Positions 36,231-48,129 of a stretch of DNA of 64,000 nucleotides are shown piece after piece. Numbering within the stretch: position 1 is the stretch's first letter; every line of letters begins with the position of its first letter. Source of the DNA: Rhinopithecus roxellana (lineage: Eukaryota; Chordata; Mammalia; Primates; Cercopithecidae); contig NC_044551.1 in NCBI RefSeq assembly GCF_007565055.1, positions 99,906,266 to 99,970,265 on the forward strand, written 5' to 3'. The translations under genes and the position numbers were made by a program. The notes beneath the pieces are model-generated. The model worked only from the letters and a program-made list of their open reading frames with translations, ran no database searches and was not told the origin of the DNA.

Positions 36231-36975
36231 GAAGTAAATTTGGAGATCTGGGCATGCTCACTGTACATCACTTTAAAATTATTAAAGTAGTTTGATTTAA
36301 TAGAGTGAATCATCTCAGGCTGTGAGAAGTACTTCACTTTGCACTGCATAAGCTCAGATGTTAGAACCTGATCACTTCCCAGCTGAAGAGCTTATAAAAA
36401 ATGTGAAGTACTCTAATAATTTTAAATTACTCTATATTGCACATTTTCAGGTCTCTGATCACCTCCAAATTCAAGTGCTTATAAAACTGCTCCCATAATT
36501 TTAAATTGCTATGTGCACAGTGATTTAAAATTGTGAGAGTGCTTCAAAGTTTTTTAATAAGTGCTTTAATTTAGAAGCAAGTTGAGCAATACTCCAGAAT
36601 AACTTCAAGAAATTATCAAACTGATATAAAAATTTAGCCTCTGGAAAGAAAATTACATTATGTATAAAAGGGTGTGGGTTCCAAATGAATGTATGTGGGG
36701 ACGAAGGTACCCAGTGCTTGGGAACACTCAGTGAATGGAATGTAATCATAGTGTCCTGGAAGTTTGTTTTGCTAACTTTGCCGATTGCTGGCATGAGGCT
36801 ACATACAGTTCTTGAAACTCTAATGGGAATTTCCATTTCTTTAAGGTGAAAAGATCGCATGTAGAGGACTTCACTCTCAATTCTCAACATTCTCAAGGAT
36901 ATTGTCACATTTCTCTTGAAACTATGGGAAAATGGGAAAATGTTATTGGTAGATGAGAGGAATATATCTTAGAAA
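36231..36975. other. AT-rich unassigned stretch with short palindromes
   Basis: Contains ACTTTAA-aatta-TTAAAGT, a perfect 7-bp inverted repeat (about 36269-36287), and recurrent 'ttttaaatt' and 'gatttaaaattg' blocks. No family recognised. The 127-codon minus frame at 36525-36908 has no domain and is probably chance. Confidence 0.45.
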
Positions 36976-37043
36976 AGGTGGAGGAAGGAGGGAGAAGGAG
37001 GGCAAGAAAAGGAGGAGAGAAAGGTGAGGCAAGAAAAAGGGAG
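36976..37043. repeat. GA-rich (purine) tract
   Basis: Almost all purine on the plus strand with irregular GGA, GAA and GAG units. It is the source of the two minus-strand Ser/Pro/Phe-rich frames at 36905-37167, which are artefacts. Confidence 0.85.
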
Positions 37044-39699
37044 ACTGACAGGATAGGAAAGAGTTTATTGTTGAAGAGGTTTTTTCCCACTCAGGGTGAG
37101 TAAGATAGCTTCTGGACCTCCCTGACTCATTCTTTAATTTCTCGTTCTTCAAAGGAAAAAATGGCATGTTTTAAAGTGCACTGATGGACGAATGAAATTG
37201 TTTTTCTTCAGAGAATTCCTGTTGTAAACCAATGGTTCTGCTCACTCTAGAGGAACACATTGATTTTGTTTTCTGACTGTACACTACCGTTAGTACCATA
37301 TACCAGTCAATTTGACTTTAAATATGCTACTTTCCTACACAGATCTAGCATTATCCCACATCCTAGAGGGATAAAATATCTTGTGATATGCCAGCTGCCA
37401 ACTCCCTGTTGGCCCTGTCCTCTCTAGCTTGTTTTTGACGTTGTTCTGATTCACGTGGCTGTACGCTTCCACTGGGTCACTTGGTTTGTCTGACTGCACT
37501 TCCTGATATACCTGAAATATCAAACTGACAGTAACACAGGCCTCTGAGATATTTAATTAGAATTTTACAATGTCTTTGATTAATCACACTAAATTGAAAT
37601 ACATAAAAGATAAGGATACTCTTTTGTCAAGTTGTTGAAGGCTTAGGATTTATAATAAATTGTGATTAATTGTACATTTTCAAATTTTGCTAACCACTCA
37701 TAGCCTTATTGCTAAGGAGAAGACATTTACATTTCACTGAGGTACAAATGAAATAAAAGGAAATTGACTGCTTGTTTCAGCAGTTCGTGTTTCAATATGG
37801 GAAATGATATACATCATTAGATTCTAAGGCACAATAAATGGGCAAATATAAGTTGTTATTAAGCACATTGCTATAAATATTACTCATACAACAAAACCTT
37901 TGAAATAGTGTTTATCTCTATTTTTGGCTTTTATAACTATTCCTTGGACATAACATCATATTCCTGTGTTTGCTAAATGTAGAAGGTTGATCTTTGTCAC
38001 TACAGAGAAAACTTTCTGCAACATAACACCATATACAGATAAAAAGTAAGGAACAGAAAAGTAGTGTGAAATCTTGAAAAGGACTTTTCTCAGGACTATT
38101 TATCGTTTATCCTGTATCACCATTTTCTACAACTTTTCTAGCATTTTTAACACAAATTGAATTCTGTGTCCCCAGTAGAACACCCACTAGTGGCCTGGAA
38201 ATATAAGATACTCCAATTACGAAGCCTCAAAGAAAGACAGGAATTCCCTGGTTCCATTAAAGTTGTAGGTTTTGCTTTCACTCCCAGACTCTGCTTATCA
38301 TTTCAGGCTAGAATTATCTCAATGTTTTTCTGCCTGGCATGATTTGTTTCTATTTCTCCAGTCTCTACAGACACTAATTTTAAAAACCCTGTGCAATGGT
38401 TTTGTTCTTGCTGGGGAAATGGAGGCAGTAGAGGGGGAAGGGCAGAAAGCGTCTCTTGCTTTTTCCTGAGCTAATCTGGGGCAGTGAATAAGATGTCTTT
38501 TTCTTACCATTGTCAATGAAAGACCATCCCTTTAACTGCCCAGCTTATTAGTCATATGCTTTGCCCTAAGATATTGCCCTAAAGATCAATACCCTGATTT
38601 CCTTTCCATCTGCTCAGACCAAGATAATTAGGCTCTTTACTTTGTTTTGTATATAATGTAGGAGGCAACGAAGTGCTAGTAGAGAAAAAAGGCTGTCTCC
38701 CTGTGGTAAATATATTGACATTTACAGACACCGACAGAGCACAACATGGAGAGAGTAATGAGAAATTTGACTGCTTTTCCCTCTTTCTCTGTTTCCTGCT
38801 TTAGGGCTGCTGCATCCCACAGTGAATTACTAGCTACAAAGAGAAGGGACTGCTCTGGGACTGGCAATTGAGAACATTTACAATTAGCTGAATTGATTAA
38901 CCTTTACAAATGCTGTTATTTTATGAGGTGTTTTTCTCAGCCCTGGTTGAACTGTATGCCTTATTGATTCAACATCCTCCTTTATGGAAGCCCTGATTTG
39001 TCTGTGACTCCACCAGTCATAACGCCTGCCTTGGTAATCGCTTCTGCATGTTCCCGGGAAAACTTGACACGGGAGACTGATGGGCATTATGGAAATGGGG
39101 TCCATGCCTCCCTCTGAAGCCAGGGTGCAGACCTGCCTCTTCGCATCCCTCTCCTGTGGCTGCACACACAAAGAATGCCAGCTTCTGTGCCAGCATCTCA
39201 CTGACACTCAATTCACTGCCTTGCTACAAATCCTTGGTTTCTATCCAGATTTCTTTAAATAATTTGGGGTACGTATGTGTGTAAGGGCAGAAGGTGGTGA
39301 AAAATTGTTAGAAAATAGAATCGTCTTTAGTTAGTTGTTTTTAAGATTATAGACTGACTTTGAGTGTCACTTTGAGTAGTGATCCCCAAAACATAACAAA
39401 AGGCATGTCTTTAGAATCAATTCAAAGAAGCTCTGTGCTCAGAAATAATAAAAATCACCTAGAAATGGCTGCCTTCCCTCCTTAATTCTCCATCAAACTA
39501 TATGACTACAAAGTAAATACCAGTTGGTTTAGTCTCTTTTCTTGTTTACTTCTCTCCCCACTTTTTTCCTTCTATCTTTCCTTTCTTCTTCATTTCAATC
39601 GGTAAATTTTTGTGATTTAAAAAATAAAACGACTGCCAGCTTGAAATACTACAGGGCACGTCCATCAGCTCTCCCACCAGTGTCTCTTAAACGCTTCCT
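37044..39699. other. unassigned intergenic sequence
   Basis: No gene assigned. Region 38880-39260 is GC-richer than average with overlapping frames on both strands (38884-39207 and 39017-39211 minus, 39080-39262 plus), none with recognisable domains. A minus-strand exon-like frame near 37335-37515 is treated as a lead, not a gene. Confidence 0.5.
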
Positions 39700-39893
39700 G
39701 CCCTCAAGACTGGCTGCATGATTTGCAGGGTCCAGGGCAAAAGGGAAATGCAGAGCCCCTTATTCAATCATAAATTATTAACATTTTCTAAATAGTAACA
39801 GCAGAGCATTAGACTCAACCCACAATGCTCCTAAGCATGAGGGATGTGCAGTTTTGCATGTCACATGTCCAGGAAGCCACCCTTGCCTTCACC
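39700..39893 (+). mobile_element. old interspersed repeat, family not named
   Basis: The order 'ctggctgcatgatttgcagg', 'aaatgcagagccccttattc', 'taacagcagagcattagac', 'gtgcagttttgcatgtcaca', 'ccaggaagccacccttg' follows a mammalian repeat that I recognise from many loci but cannot name with certainty. No coding content. Confidence 0.45.
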
Positions 39894-41861
39894 TTGGCTT
39901 TTTGTGAAAAGATGGGGAGGCACAGGCCTGAGGTGATAGTATTTGTCTTCTTTCCCAACTTGAATTTAAACTTCCTTAATGTTGAACCTGGTTTAATCTA
40001 CATCATGCTGAATTGCATATGCTTGTTTCTCACTTAAACTGCTGCTTAGTTGGGTCTGAACTAAGAACACCAAACTTGCTTGCATCTTCTGCAGGGTGAG
40101 AGAACCAAAATTAGACCTCAGTGACTTGAAACACTTTTATCCATGCCAGTTATGAGACTGGTGTGTTTGTCACTTTTTGTATCCAGTTATGGCTGAAGAA
40201 AGTTTGTTTTGCTTTGTGAGATCAAACTGAATATTTGGCTTGAGGCATGTGCAAATATATGTACATTTAATCTACTGTAATAAATATACATATTCAGATG
40301 CATCAGATATTTTACACATATGTGCATAAAAGAGTTGAGTTTATGGCATGCCAAGACACAGACGAACAATGATGGAAGACAGCCATTTTTTAAAATGAAG
40401 TATTGATGCAATTTTAAAGAAAAAAATCAGGGAGCTGCTCTAACAAAGTCTGCAGCATTCACAGCATGACAAACAAATTAGAAAACAGCAGATGCAGCAC
40501 AAATTAAGATGTATTTAGCACAGCAGCCCATCAGATGTGTGAACGTCTTTTGTAACTCAGCTTTGCAAGGTTGATGTATTGCACTTTAGACAGCTGATAA
40601 TGAACCCTCCTAGCAGTTAGAAGTAGAAATACTGAGGAGTCAAAATTGTGCTGTTCCCAGTGGGTCAAAAAAGGGAAACAAAAAACCCATGTGAAACTTA
40701 TTTCTTTATGTGCTTGCAAAACAAAGAAAACGTTTCAATTTATATACTGGTATATTTGAATTTCTCTTGCCTTTAAAAAATTCCTACTTCATTTTAATTA
40801 CCATCCGACTCTAAAGTGTCATTAAATAAGTATGAATTCTGTTGCAGTTACACACGTTTTATGGCCAATACAATGTCTTTCTTTTATGGGGTGCATTATT
40901 TAGTAATCTTACATTAAGACAATAACTTCAATCATTATGCCTTCAAATAGCAATAAGCATGGTAATGGCTTTGCTGAGCTGCTTCCTGGCTCTATCATTT
41001 TGTTTTCCCTTTAATATTAGAATATTGTTTTTATTTTTATCCAAAGAGTGTGTGCCATCCCCTACCCCCAATTTCTGTTTTCTGAGAGCGGAAGCATCTT
41101 TGCAGTAGGGAATAAAACATCAAAGTTCATCTAATAGGCAAAATTCTGCTCCAACCCAGTGCCAAGACTAACGATGCACTGATAACGTTAGCTTTTTTTT
41201 TTTTTAATCAATGTTTGCTTTAAGCAAGTCTATCCTATCCTTCCAGGAGGAAGAGGTGCCCAGTAGTCACTCTGTAGAATTCGCAGTGGTCCAAAGTTCT
41301 GTCAAGTATGGGTTTTGACAAACTGAGAGAGCTTGAAGGAATTCATTGGAGAATAAGCCAAACAGCATGAAGGTAGAAAGAAAACAAATAAGAAAAAGAA
41401 ACCTAATTGGTATATTCTGCTTAGGAAAGAGGTATCTGACAGGTGATGTAGAAGTCTGCCCCTCCCTACGTGAAAAAGCTTACATCATTCTGATATTCAT
41501 TGGTGTTAAAGAAGTCAGCATTGCAGGTACCGTTTTCTTTTGAATCTGTTTCCTGCTCTTCTGTTGTTGCAATCTGCATCCTTAATTCCAGGCTTCCAAA
41601 GAGCAACCTTCCGGTGTCAAATTCTGTGAAGTCCAGAGGATCATGAGAGTGAATTACATTCACGTTTCTGTGAGACAGGATGTCAAAAATGTCAAAGTGC
41701 ATGTGCTGATTGGTCACATGAACACAAATCACAGAATTTATTTGATAAGGTGGCAATCTTTCCTACTACTTAGAAAGGGGTTCATACAGTGTTGTCCTGG
41801 GTTTCCACTGTCATGTAAAGGAATGTAAAATGTAATTTTACATAATGTAAAAACTTTAACC
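39894..41861. other. unassigned intergenic sequence
   Basis: No repeat assigned. Holds a T run (41193-41205) and a minus-strand open frame (41466-41756) with a good splice-donor-like border, treated as a lead only. Confidence 0.5.
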
Positions 41862-43264
41862 ATCTCAGAAGGCTTTAACGTCCTGCAGATGAAAGAGGAG
41901 ACTGTCCTCAATTTCTTTGCAGCAAAACCCAATTAGGTGGCACCAACCTAGGCTTCCAAATGTGAAACCGGCACAGTTGTTCCATAGAACTGATGTTTTT
42001 GGTTTCTTTGAATAAACATATAAATTTATCCTTCCAGTCTTAAAACTTAAGAAAGTTATATTTGTTTTATCTGATTTCCTTTCTCAGGGAACCAACCATC
42101 AGGCCTCCCATGTAGTAGCAACAAACTGAAACTTACCAGATCATCTTCTCTGGACAATGAGATACCAGACCCCTCACCCATCATGACTACCTTAACTAAT
42201 CCCTGCTTCCTGTTGACCAGCGCCTCTTCCTTACCCCTTCCTGATTCCTGTTTTCCCACACATGATTACATTTCTTCCCTGCTATATAAACTCCTTGTTT
42301 TAGTCAGGGAGATGGATTTGAGGCTGATCTCCCATCTTCTTGGCGGCAGCACTCGATTAAGCCTTTGTCCATGACAATACTCGTTGTCTCAGTAATTGGC
42401 TTTCTGTGTAGTGAGCAGTAGGACCTAGAACAACCTCTGGCATTTCAGTTACAAATAGAACAGCAAATCTATAAAAGGAAAGGTGATAGAATCTATATCG
42501 TAAGTCTGGAGAGGACGTGGGAGAATCTTCTGCTGATGATTCTTGTCCTTACTGCCATTGAAACCTCAGCTGATGTCAGTGTCATATCTTCCAGGAATAC
42601 TGGCCATGGGCTGTGCTGAAGTTTCCAGCTGCCACTGGGGCCACTTCTCTGAGGGGCTCTTCACTCCAGTACCCTTAACTAACCATATCTAGGCAACCTT
42701 ATTGGAGCTACGTCTGCCTGAGGTTATTGATCCTAGGGCTATCAGCCTCTTGGAGATGTATCTTATGTTAAGCTGGCTACGAATGCTCTGTGTAACACAG
42801 ATTCTCCCCTGCACTTGTAGATGTTGCCATCCCATGCAACCACAAGGGAGCTCACTTAGTGGGTCTGATGGTGGATGCTGGCCTAGGAAGTTCTACACAT
42901 GTGTGGCACTATCTCCCATCAACATGCATGGGAGGTCAGGCCTGATCTCTGCCTCTGTAGAGATCCTGAAGGGATTGAAAAGAACAGTCAAGTGCTGAAA
43001 AGGCTGTGATCAAGGAGGACCTTCAGGGTGAACGGACTGCTCCAGCTCGTGAGTTCACTGCTTCCCAGCTCAAGGTAGCAGATGAATCTGAAGGCTTGTA
43101 GGTGCCCTCTGTGCCTATTCAGCAGGTCCCTTCTGAAGACTGGAGCACTCAGCCTGCCACTGAATCGTGGTCTGTTATCCTGCTCAGGCCACTGAATGAT
43201 AAGACTAACCAATGAGTGGGCTAAAGCTGTTATTCCACAGGCTTTTAAAGAGAAAATGAAGCAG
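41862..43264 (+). pseudogene. RPSA: RPSA (40S ribosomal protein SA / laminin receptor) processed pseudogene, split by an LTR
   Basis: RPSA is a component of the small ribosomal subunit and has many processed pseudogenes in primates. The copy starts at a decayed start codon (ATC, 41862-41864), continues with DNA for VLQMKEE and for 'ggtggcaccaacctaggctt', and is cut at 41962 by an LTR. It resumes at 42454 with the codons for EQ.IYKRK.D.IYI, then 'gatgtcagtgtcatatcttc', 'gtgctgaagtttccagctgc', 'gtaacacagattctcccctg', 'gacattgcc'-like, 'cacaagggagctcactta', 'gaagactggagcactcagcc', to a stop near 43222-43224 and a short 3'UTR. Without the LTR the coding span is about 870 nt against 888 nt in the real gene, so it is almost full length and intronless. 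A 1-bp deletion before codon 30, further indels and stops kill it. The 98-codon frame at 42702-42998 is a frameshifted piece of it. No poly(A) tail remains, suggesting age. Confidence 0.95.
41963..42453 (+). mobile_element. solo ERV1-type LTR inserted in the RPSA pseudogene
   Basis: 491-bp insert starting TG and ending CA, with LTR layout: a TATA-like GCTATATAAACTC (42281-42293), a decayed polyadenylation site ('gattaagcctttg', near 42354), and a U5-like end ('gtctcagtaattggctttct', 'gtgtagtgagcagtaggacc'). The 4-bp flanks AATG (41959-41962) and AATA (42454-42457) are the pseudogene's own ATG region doubled, as class I ERV integrases do. The sequence resembles MER34-like ERV1 LTRs as I recall; the subfamily is not certain. 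The 62-67-codon frames here are chance. Confidence 0.87.
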
Positions 43265-44550
43265 AGAGGATTAGAAATCATCTTACCCAGCTGAGAGGTC
43301 ATGAACTAGCAGGGTATAGACTGGAATAGGTCTGAAGATGTTTTATTTCATTTTCTTTTCAGTGTTTAAAAATTGATGCAACTCTTTGAAAATCAGGACA
43401 TTTCAGCAAAGATTTGGATTTCAGCTTTTTGATGTTGGCTAACAATGGATCTGCATTCCCATACGGCCATGGTGAGGGGCCTGCTGTCTTTAGGTGGCCT
43501 GGTACTCTCCAGGTTTCCAGAGTCCTACAGTCCCTATTGCCCTCTCTTACTGATCTGGCCCATTAGTTACTACTTATCATTCTGCTTGACTGTGGGTTTT
43601 CTCAGACCTGAGAAACTGTTGTTACTTAACTGATTTCTTTATTCATGTTACCTGTTCAACCCTTACGGGCATTTGCGTTTATGGCCCCACCTGTTCTTAG
43701 TATCCTCATTTATGTAATCAAAGGGATAAATTAGTAGATCTTTTTCAAATAAAAACATTATATGATTAACATTATATGATTCAATGGTCTATTTATATAA
43801 GCTGGCATATGGAAAAAATGGATTAACTAGAACAAGGAGAGATTTGTGATGAGCTTGAGAAAGAACTGCTAGAAGAAAATGTGAAACATTATGTTCTATT
43901 TCCTGATGGCAATTTTGAACTCTCCTTATTCTTAATAAAAAGAATGATAATTGCTTACATCTGTACAATGCCTTAGTACTTTTAAAAGTGCTGTCACATA
44001 AAATTGCTTATTTAGGTCCATTTTATGAAGCTTTTTTTTTTTTTTTTTTTTTTTTTTAGAGAAAAAAAAAGGATGTGGATGGCAGGCGATAGGTAATCCC
44101 ATCTAGGATGAACATCAGCTAGGAGTTTGGGGAGTAAATTAAGGACCTCAGTGTGGTTTCTTCTGACTGTGTAATTCTATTTTTCATCAGGGTAATGGCC
44201 TTTTAAAAAAGAGTAATAAATACACTGTCAAGGAACGAGGCTATTGGAATGACTCTGGTTCTCTCTTCTTGGACTGATTTATAAGGCAGGTGGTATCAGG
44301 AATCATCTAGCTTATTACAACTATTTTTATTTCACTATTTTCAGTCTAAAGCATACCATGGTGTTTAGAAATAGCTGGAGAGACGTAGATAATTCTTGTT
44401 AAGCCAGGTCTCTGATAAGCATCACCACACTTGTAGAAGTCATTTGACGGATTTTGCTTTTCTCCATCATTCAACTTAGTTTGGATTTATCAGGTGAATG
44501 ATGTCAGGATGAGTATCCAATCTGCAAAGGTAGTGTGAGGACTGGCCTCA
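43265..44550. other. unassigned intergenic sequence
   Basis: No gene or repeat recognised apart from a 26-base T run at 44032-44057, followed by an A-rich 'gagaaaaaaaaagg' stretch. Confidence 0.5.
44032..44057. repeat. (T)26 homopolymer
   Basis: Uninterrupted T run; no retroposon body is recognisable beside it. Confidence 0.9.
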
Positions 44551-44554
44551 GATT

Positions 44555-44612
44555 TCAGAAGCCTATGTCCTGAACTTGCCATTTATCCGTTGTGTGACTT
44601 TAGCTCATGTAT
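44555..44612 (+). mobile_element. possible MIR core fragment
   Basis: 'ctgaacttgccatttatccg' followed by 'ttgtgtgactttagctcatg' resembles the MIR core 'gacttgccacttactagctgtgtgacctt'. Short, so tentative. Confidence 0.4.
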
Positions 44613-46574
44613 AAGACAAGATTACATCAGCAGAACCTAGCCTCCTTTGTGTGCACATGGGAGGGCACGTGGACCCAAATGGCTTTTATTCCTTTCCTCA
44701 CACAATTGCAGTAACTGCTCATTCTCAGAACTGTTGAAGAGAAGAAATGTTTTATAGCTCCCTTAAGGTAGAAGTGTTTGGCCACAGTTGCTGATATCAC
44801 ATTCAGAGTCAACATTCAATGATTACTCAAGCTTCTAGGAAGTTGCTTGATCAGATACAGGTGGTGGGTGCAACTAGCTTCTAAGATAATGTGGTGCACA
44901 GCTATGAGCTAGGTAGTGGGTATCCTGGCTTCCTGTCTCTTCATGTCTTCCCTGCAGTGGTGATCATATGTCCAATTGTCCAAAGTCATTTGTTCCCCTA
45001 GGTTCTTACTTAACTTTGTCCCCTTGAAATAGTCTTTCCTTCCAAGTCCTAGCCCATCTGCTTCTTCCACCAAAATTGAAATTCCCCATTCCCTAGGCTC
45101 TACTTGATAATCTGATACAGTAGTTTATAAGTAGGTATTATTAATTGTACATTAATTGTTAATGTTAAACAAAAACTTATTATAATGCCCCTCTATTCCA
45201 TTTGCATTCTAATCAGGGGCATCCACAACCACAATACACAAACACATTATCATTATCACTAAATGATGGCATTACCAGTACCAAATGGTTGATGGGAAAA
45301 GTGTTTGGGGACTGGGTCAACAGTCGTTCCAACAGTCAGCATAAGGCTGATGAAGAAGGTAAAACTATAGGATAATACAGAACATTACAGCATTAATGAC
45401 ATTCAACATGCCCTCCTTAGCCCTCACAGGTGAAATCTCCTGGAGTAGGAACTTTTATAGGAAGACTCTAGGTTTCTTTTTTGTGCACGCACAATGCCCG
45501 TGTTAGATAGTTATATCATTAGTAAGGGTCTTGACCTGTTTCAGGAAATTCTTTGGTGGAGTTTTGGGGATGAAGGAGAAGCAAACATCGTAGGAGTCAC
45601 TTTATAACGATGAACATCAGGTACTAAGCCCGCAGCATTATAAGTTAGGGGAAAAGAAACCCAATGATGACTACACAGTCATTTTTTGGAACCTTGGAAA
45701 GAAAGTGAAGCCTGTTGTGTAGTTTGGGAGCACGTATTTAGATAATTTTTTAAAAGATAAGCAAAATTTGCCCTGTTAACTGCTAGTTAATATTCTTTAC
45801 CTTATTTAACATTCAAACTATAGCATTTGACCTTCATTTTCATGCTGTGAAATATTGGTAGTTATTAACAGTTATCATTTGATATGATAGTTTTAAAATT
45901 ATACAAGATTGCAAGGCAAAGGGCTCTGATTGCCTTTAATCAAGAAGTGAGGAGTATTCTCTGTGGGCAAATGAGACACCTTTTTAGAACTTTAAAGAGG
46001 GAAAATGAATCAGACTGTTTTATTGTTTTCTTGTTTTGCTTTACTTTTAGGTGTTCCCCCCCCCCTTCTTTGTCTTACCTGTTTATCAATATATAATGTC
46101 CAATAAAAGGAAACATAAAATACAACTGCATTTTATTTAAAGAAAAAGACCCTCTGGACATGAAATCATTTCCAGATAAAGGTCAAATACTATTATTTCT
46201 TTGTTCAAATAAGTATTTTCTGTTCATGCTCAGTTCATTCTGTGCTTTTATCTTTCTGTGGAATGTGTTCTCTATTACCATCTAGTGAACACAGGCTTTT
46301 ATATGCATTGTGTAATCATGAAAGTGTGATACTAAGTTAAATAGGCAAACTTATAACCGAACCATGGCATTTATAGAGCAGACTTTCTGCTGACAATGCT
46401 GGAGCCTACTTTCCTTCTTGGGGAAATGTTGGGTTAATTAAACATGGGGATTTAAAACTTTACTCTTTTTGTATTATGGTAATTTTTTAAACAATTATTT
46501 TTCAATGTGTCTTAAATACAACAGATATTCTATAATAATAAGTTCTAACATTAGTGTAAGTTAAAGTTTATAAC
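44613..46574. other. unassigned intergenic sequence
   Basis: Nothing assigned beyond a (C)10 run at 46056-46065. Confidence 0.5.
46056..46065. repeat. (C)10 homopolymer
   Basis: Ten C in a row, unusual in this AT-rich setting and a likely spot for length variation or sequencing error. Confidence 0.9.
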
Positions 46575-46725
46575 ATCTTTGCATAACTTGTTTCTTTTTA
46601 TCATCATCACAGTCCTGTAAATTGAATAGTGTTACCCCATTTTATAGATAAAAACATGAGGTTCAGAAATATTATGTCATTTAATTAACATCAAATATAT
46701 AGTAACTGATACATTTCATACTAGA
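46575..46725 (-). mobile_element. MIR SINE, antisense
   Basis: 'tcatcatcacagtcctgtaa', 'gttaccccattttatagata', 'aaaacatgaggttcagaaat', 'gtcatttaattaacatcaaa' follow the antisense MIR core ('ccccattttacagatgaggaaactgaggctcagag'). Diverged. Confidence 0.68.
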
Positions 46726-47163
46726 TCATGAATTTCTAATGTCAATCCTGGGATACTGGGGGACTCATTTCTCGTTTATCTTTCTAGTATTACAAGCCTA
46801 TCTGTTAATGCAAATTTTTTTCTTTTGAAACCTCGATTTTTAATTTTTTCCTCTCTGTTGCTTAAAAGACCACTAAAACTTGGATATTCTTTTTTCACCA
46901 TCTCCTTTTTCAAAATTACCCTTTCTCTGCTTTGCAAAAGAGGGGCCTGATTCTTATCTATCCTGAATCTTACTCTCTCGTGCTCCAGGACACAAAGCCT
47001 ACCTCTCATCCCTGACAAAGAAACAGTTCTTAAATGCATTCTTTTGGGAAAAAGATTCATAAAGCAAAACAGAAATTTCTAAAGGACTATTAAAGGAATC
47101 CTTTAGAAGGAGGGGCCTTATTTCATCCAGACAATAAACTTGAGTCAAGGAACTATTGCTGAA
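46726..47163. other. unassigned intergenic sequence
   Basis: A 94-codon minus frame (46776-47060) rich in K and R shows no domain. No repeat recognised. Confidence 0.5.
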
Positions 47164-47709
47164 TGTTGTAAGAGACCAAAATATGCTTCCCCAAAAGAAA
47201 ATGTTGAGCTGAAGACAAGAAGAAAGAGATGCAGGAGAGATCTATCCTTCCTTTATTTTCTTAAAAGCAGGACATAGATTTGCACAGACAAAAAGGTACT
47301 ATGTCCCCTGCCCCTACCAGGGACAACAAATGTTAGCCAATGAAGACAACAGCTTTAAATCCTTTATCAGCCTTGCGGTGATACCAGAGAAATTCATATT
47401 ACCAAGCTTTACTAACTAACCTTATCTGCCATTGGTTTGCCTTCCCTTCAATTTGCTACCTGTAAAGACTCCAAGTCCTTTTCCTCTGTCTTCTCACATC
47501 TCTAAAAATGTACTGTTCTTTGTTGAAGATGCTATATAAACTGGAATTCAAATCAACTCTTAGAGAACTGCTCATTCTCGACTATCTCTTGTGTTTACAT
47601 GAGATATACATGTTTATAAACTTCTGTTTTTTTCTCTTGTTAATACATCTTTTTGTAACAGAGGTCCATTCCAATTATAAATCTATAAGGGTTTTTTTTT
47701 CCCCTATAC
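47164..47709 (+). mobile_element. ERV LTR (ERVL or ERV1; subfamily not assigned)
   Basis: About 546 bp with LTR traits: starts TGTTGTAAGAGACC; the U3 includes 'tcttaaaagcaggacataga' and 'ctaccagggacaacaaatgt'; a TATA box (TATATAA, 47533-47539) lies in 'gatgctatataaactgg'; then 'gagatatacatgtttataaa' and a 'ctcttgttaatacatctttt' U5-like end followed by a T run and 'cccctata'. I recognise the type from other LTRs but not the family name. Target duplications are not clear. Confidence 0.75.
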
Positions 47710-48129
47710 TTTCTGTCTGTCTTCTCTCCATCTATATACCTGTATTTATCCATCTTACCTATCTATCCCTACATTTACGTGTCTATATATCTTAGAATTA
47801 TAATTTAGTCAGCCTTTTTACAGTAGGGGTTACTCAATAATGTGGATTAAGTCTTCCTGTTAGGTTATATGGTCAATATTTTCCAAAAATTGAATGAGCT
47901 ACATCACTAGTTCCATGATTTTGTGAAACTATGTTTAAAGCATGTAAGCAAATTATAATTGTGTCAGAAATTTTGTCTTTTCCAAATAAACTTATAAGTG
48001 TATAATTGATAGTAATAAAATATAACAGTCTATAAATTATGATAATCCCATGGTTCAGGAGAAACTTATGAAAAAATATTTTGTTGTCAACAGTGTTCAA
48101 ATGTATAGTCTTTCAAGGGTGTATGCAAG
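47710..48129. other. unassigned intergenic sequence
   Basis: AT-rich; nothing recognised. Confidence 0.5.

Noticed and set aside
36905..37167. Ser/Pro/Phe-rich minus frames
   Set aside because: They are translations of the GA-rich tract, a low-complexity artefact.
38884..39262. Cluster of frames on both strands in a GC-richer patch, considered as an exon
   Set aside because: Three frames compete, none shows a domain, and base composition explains the lack of stops.
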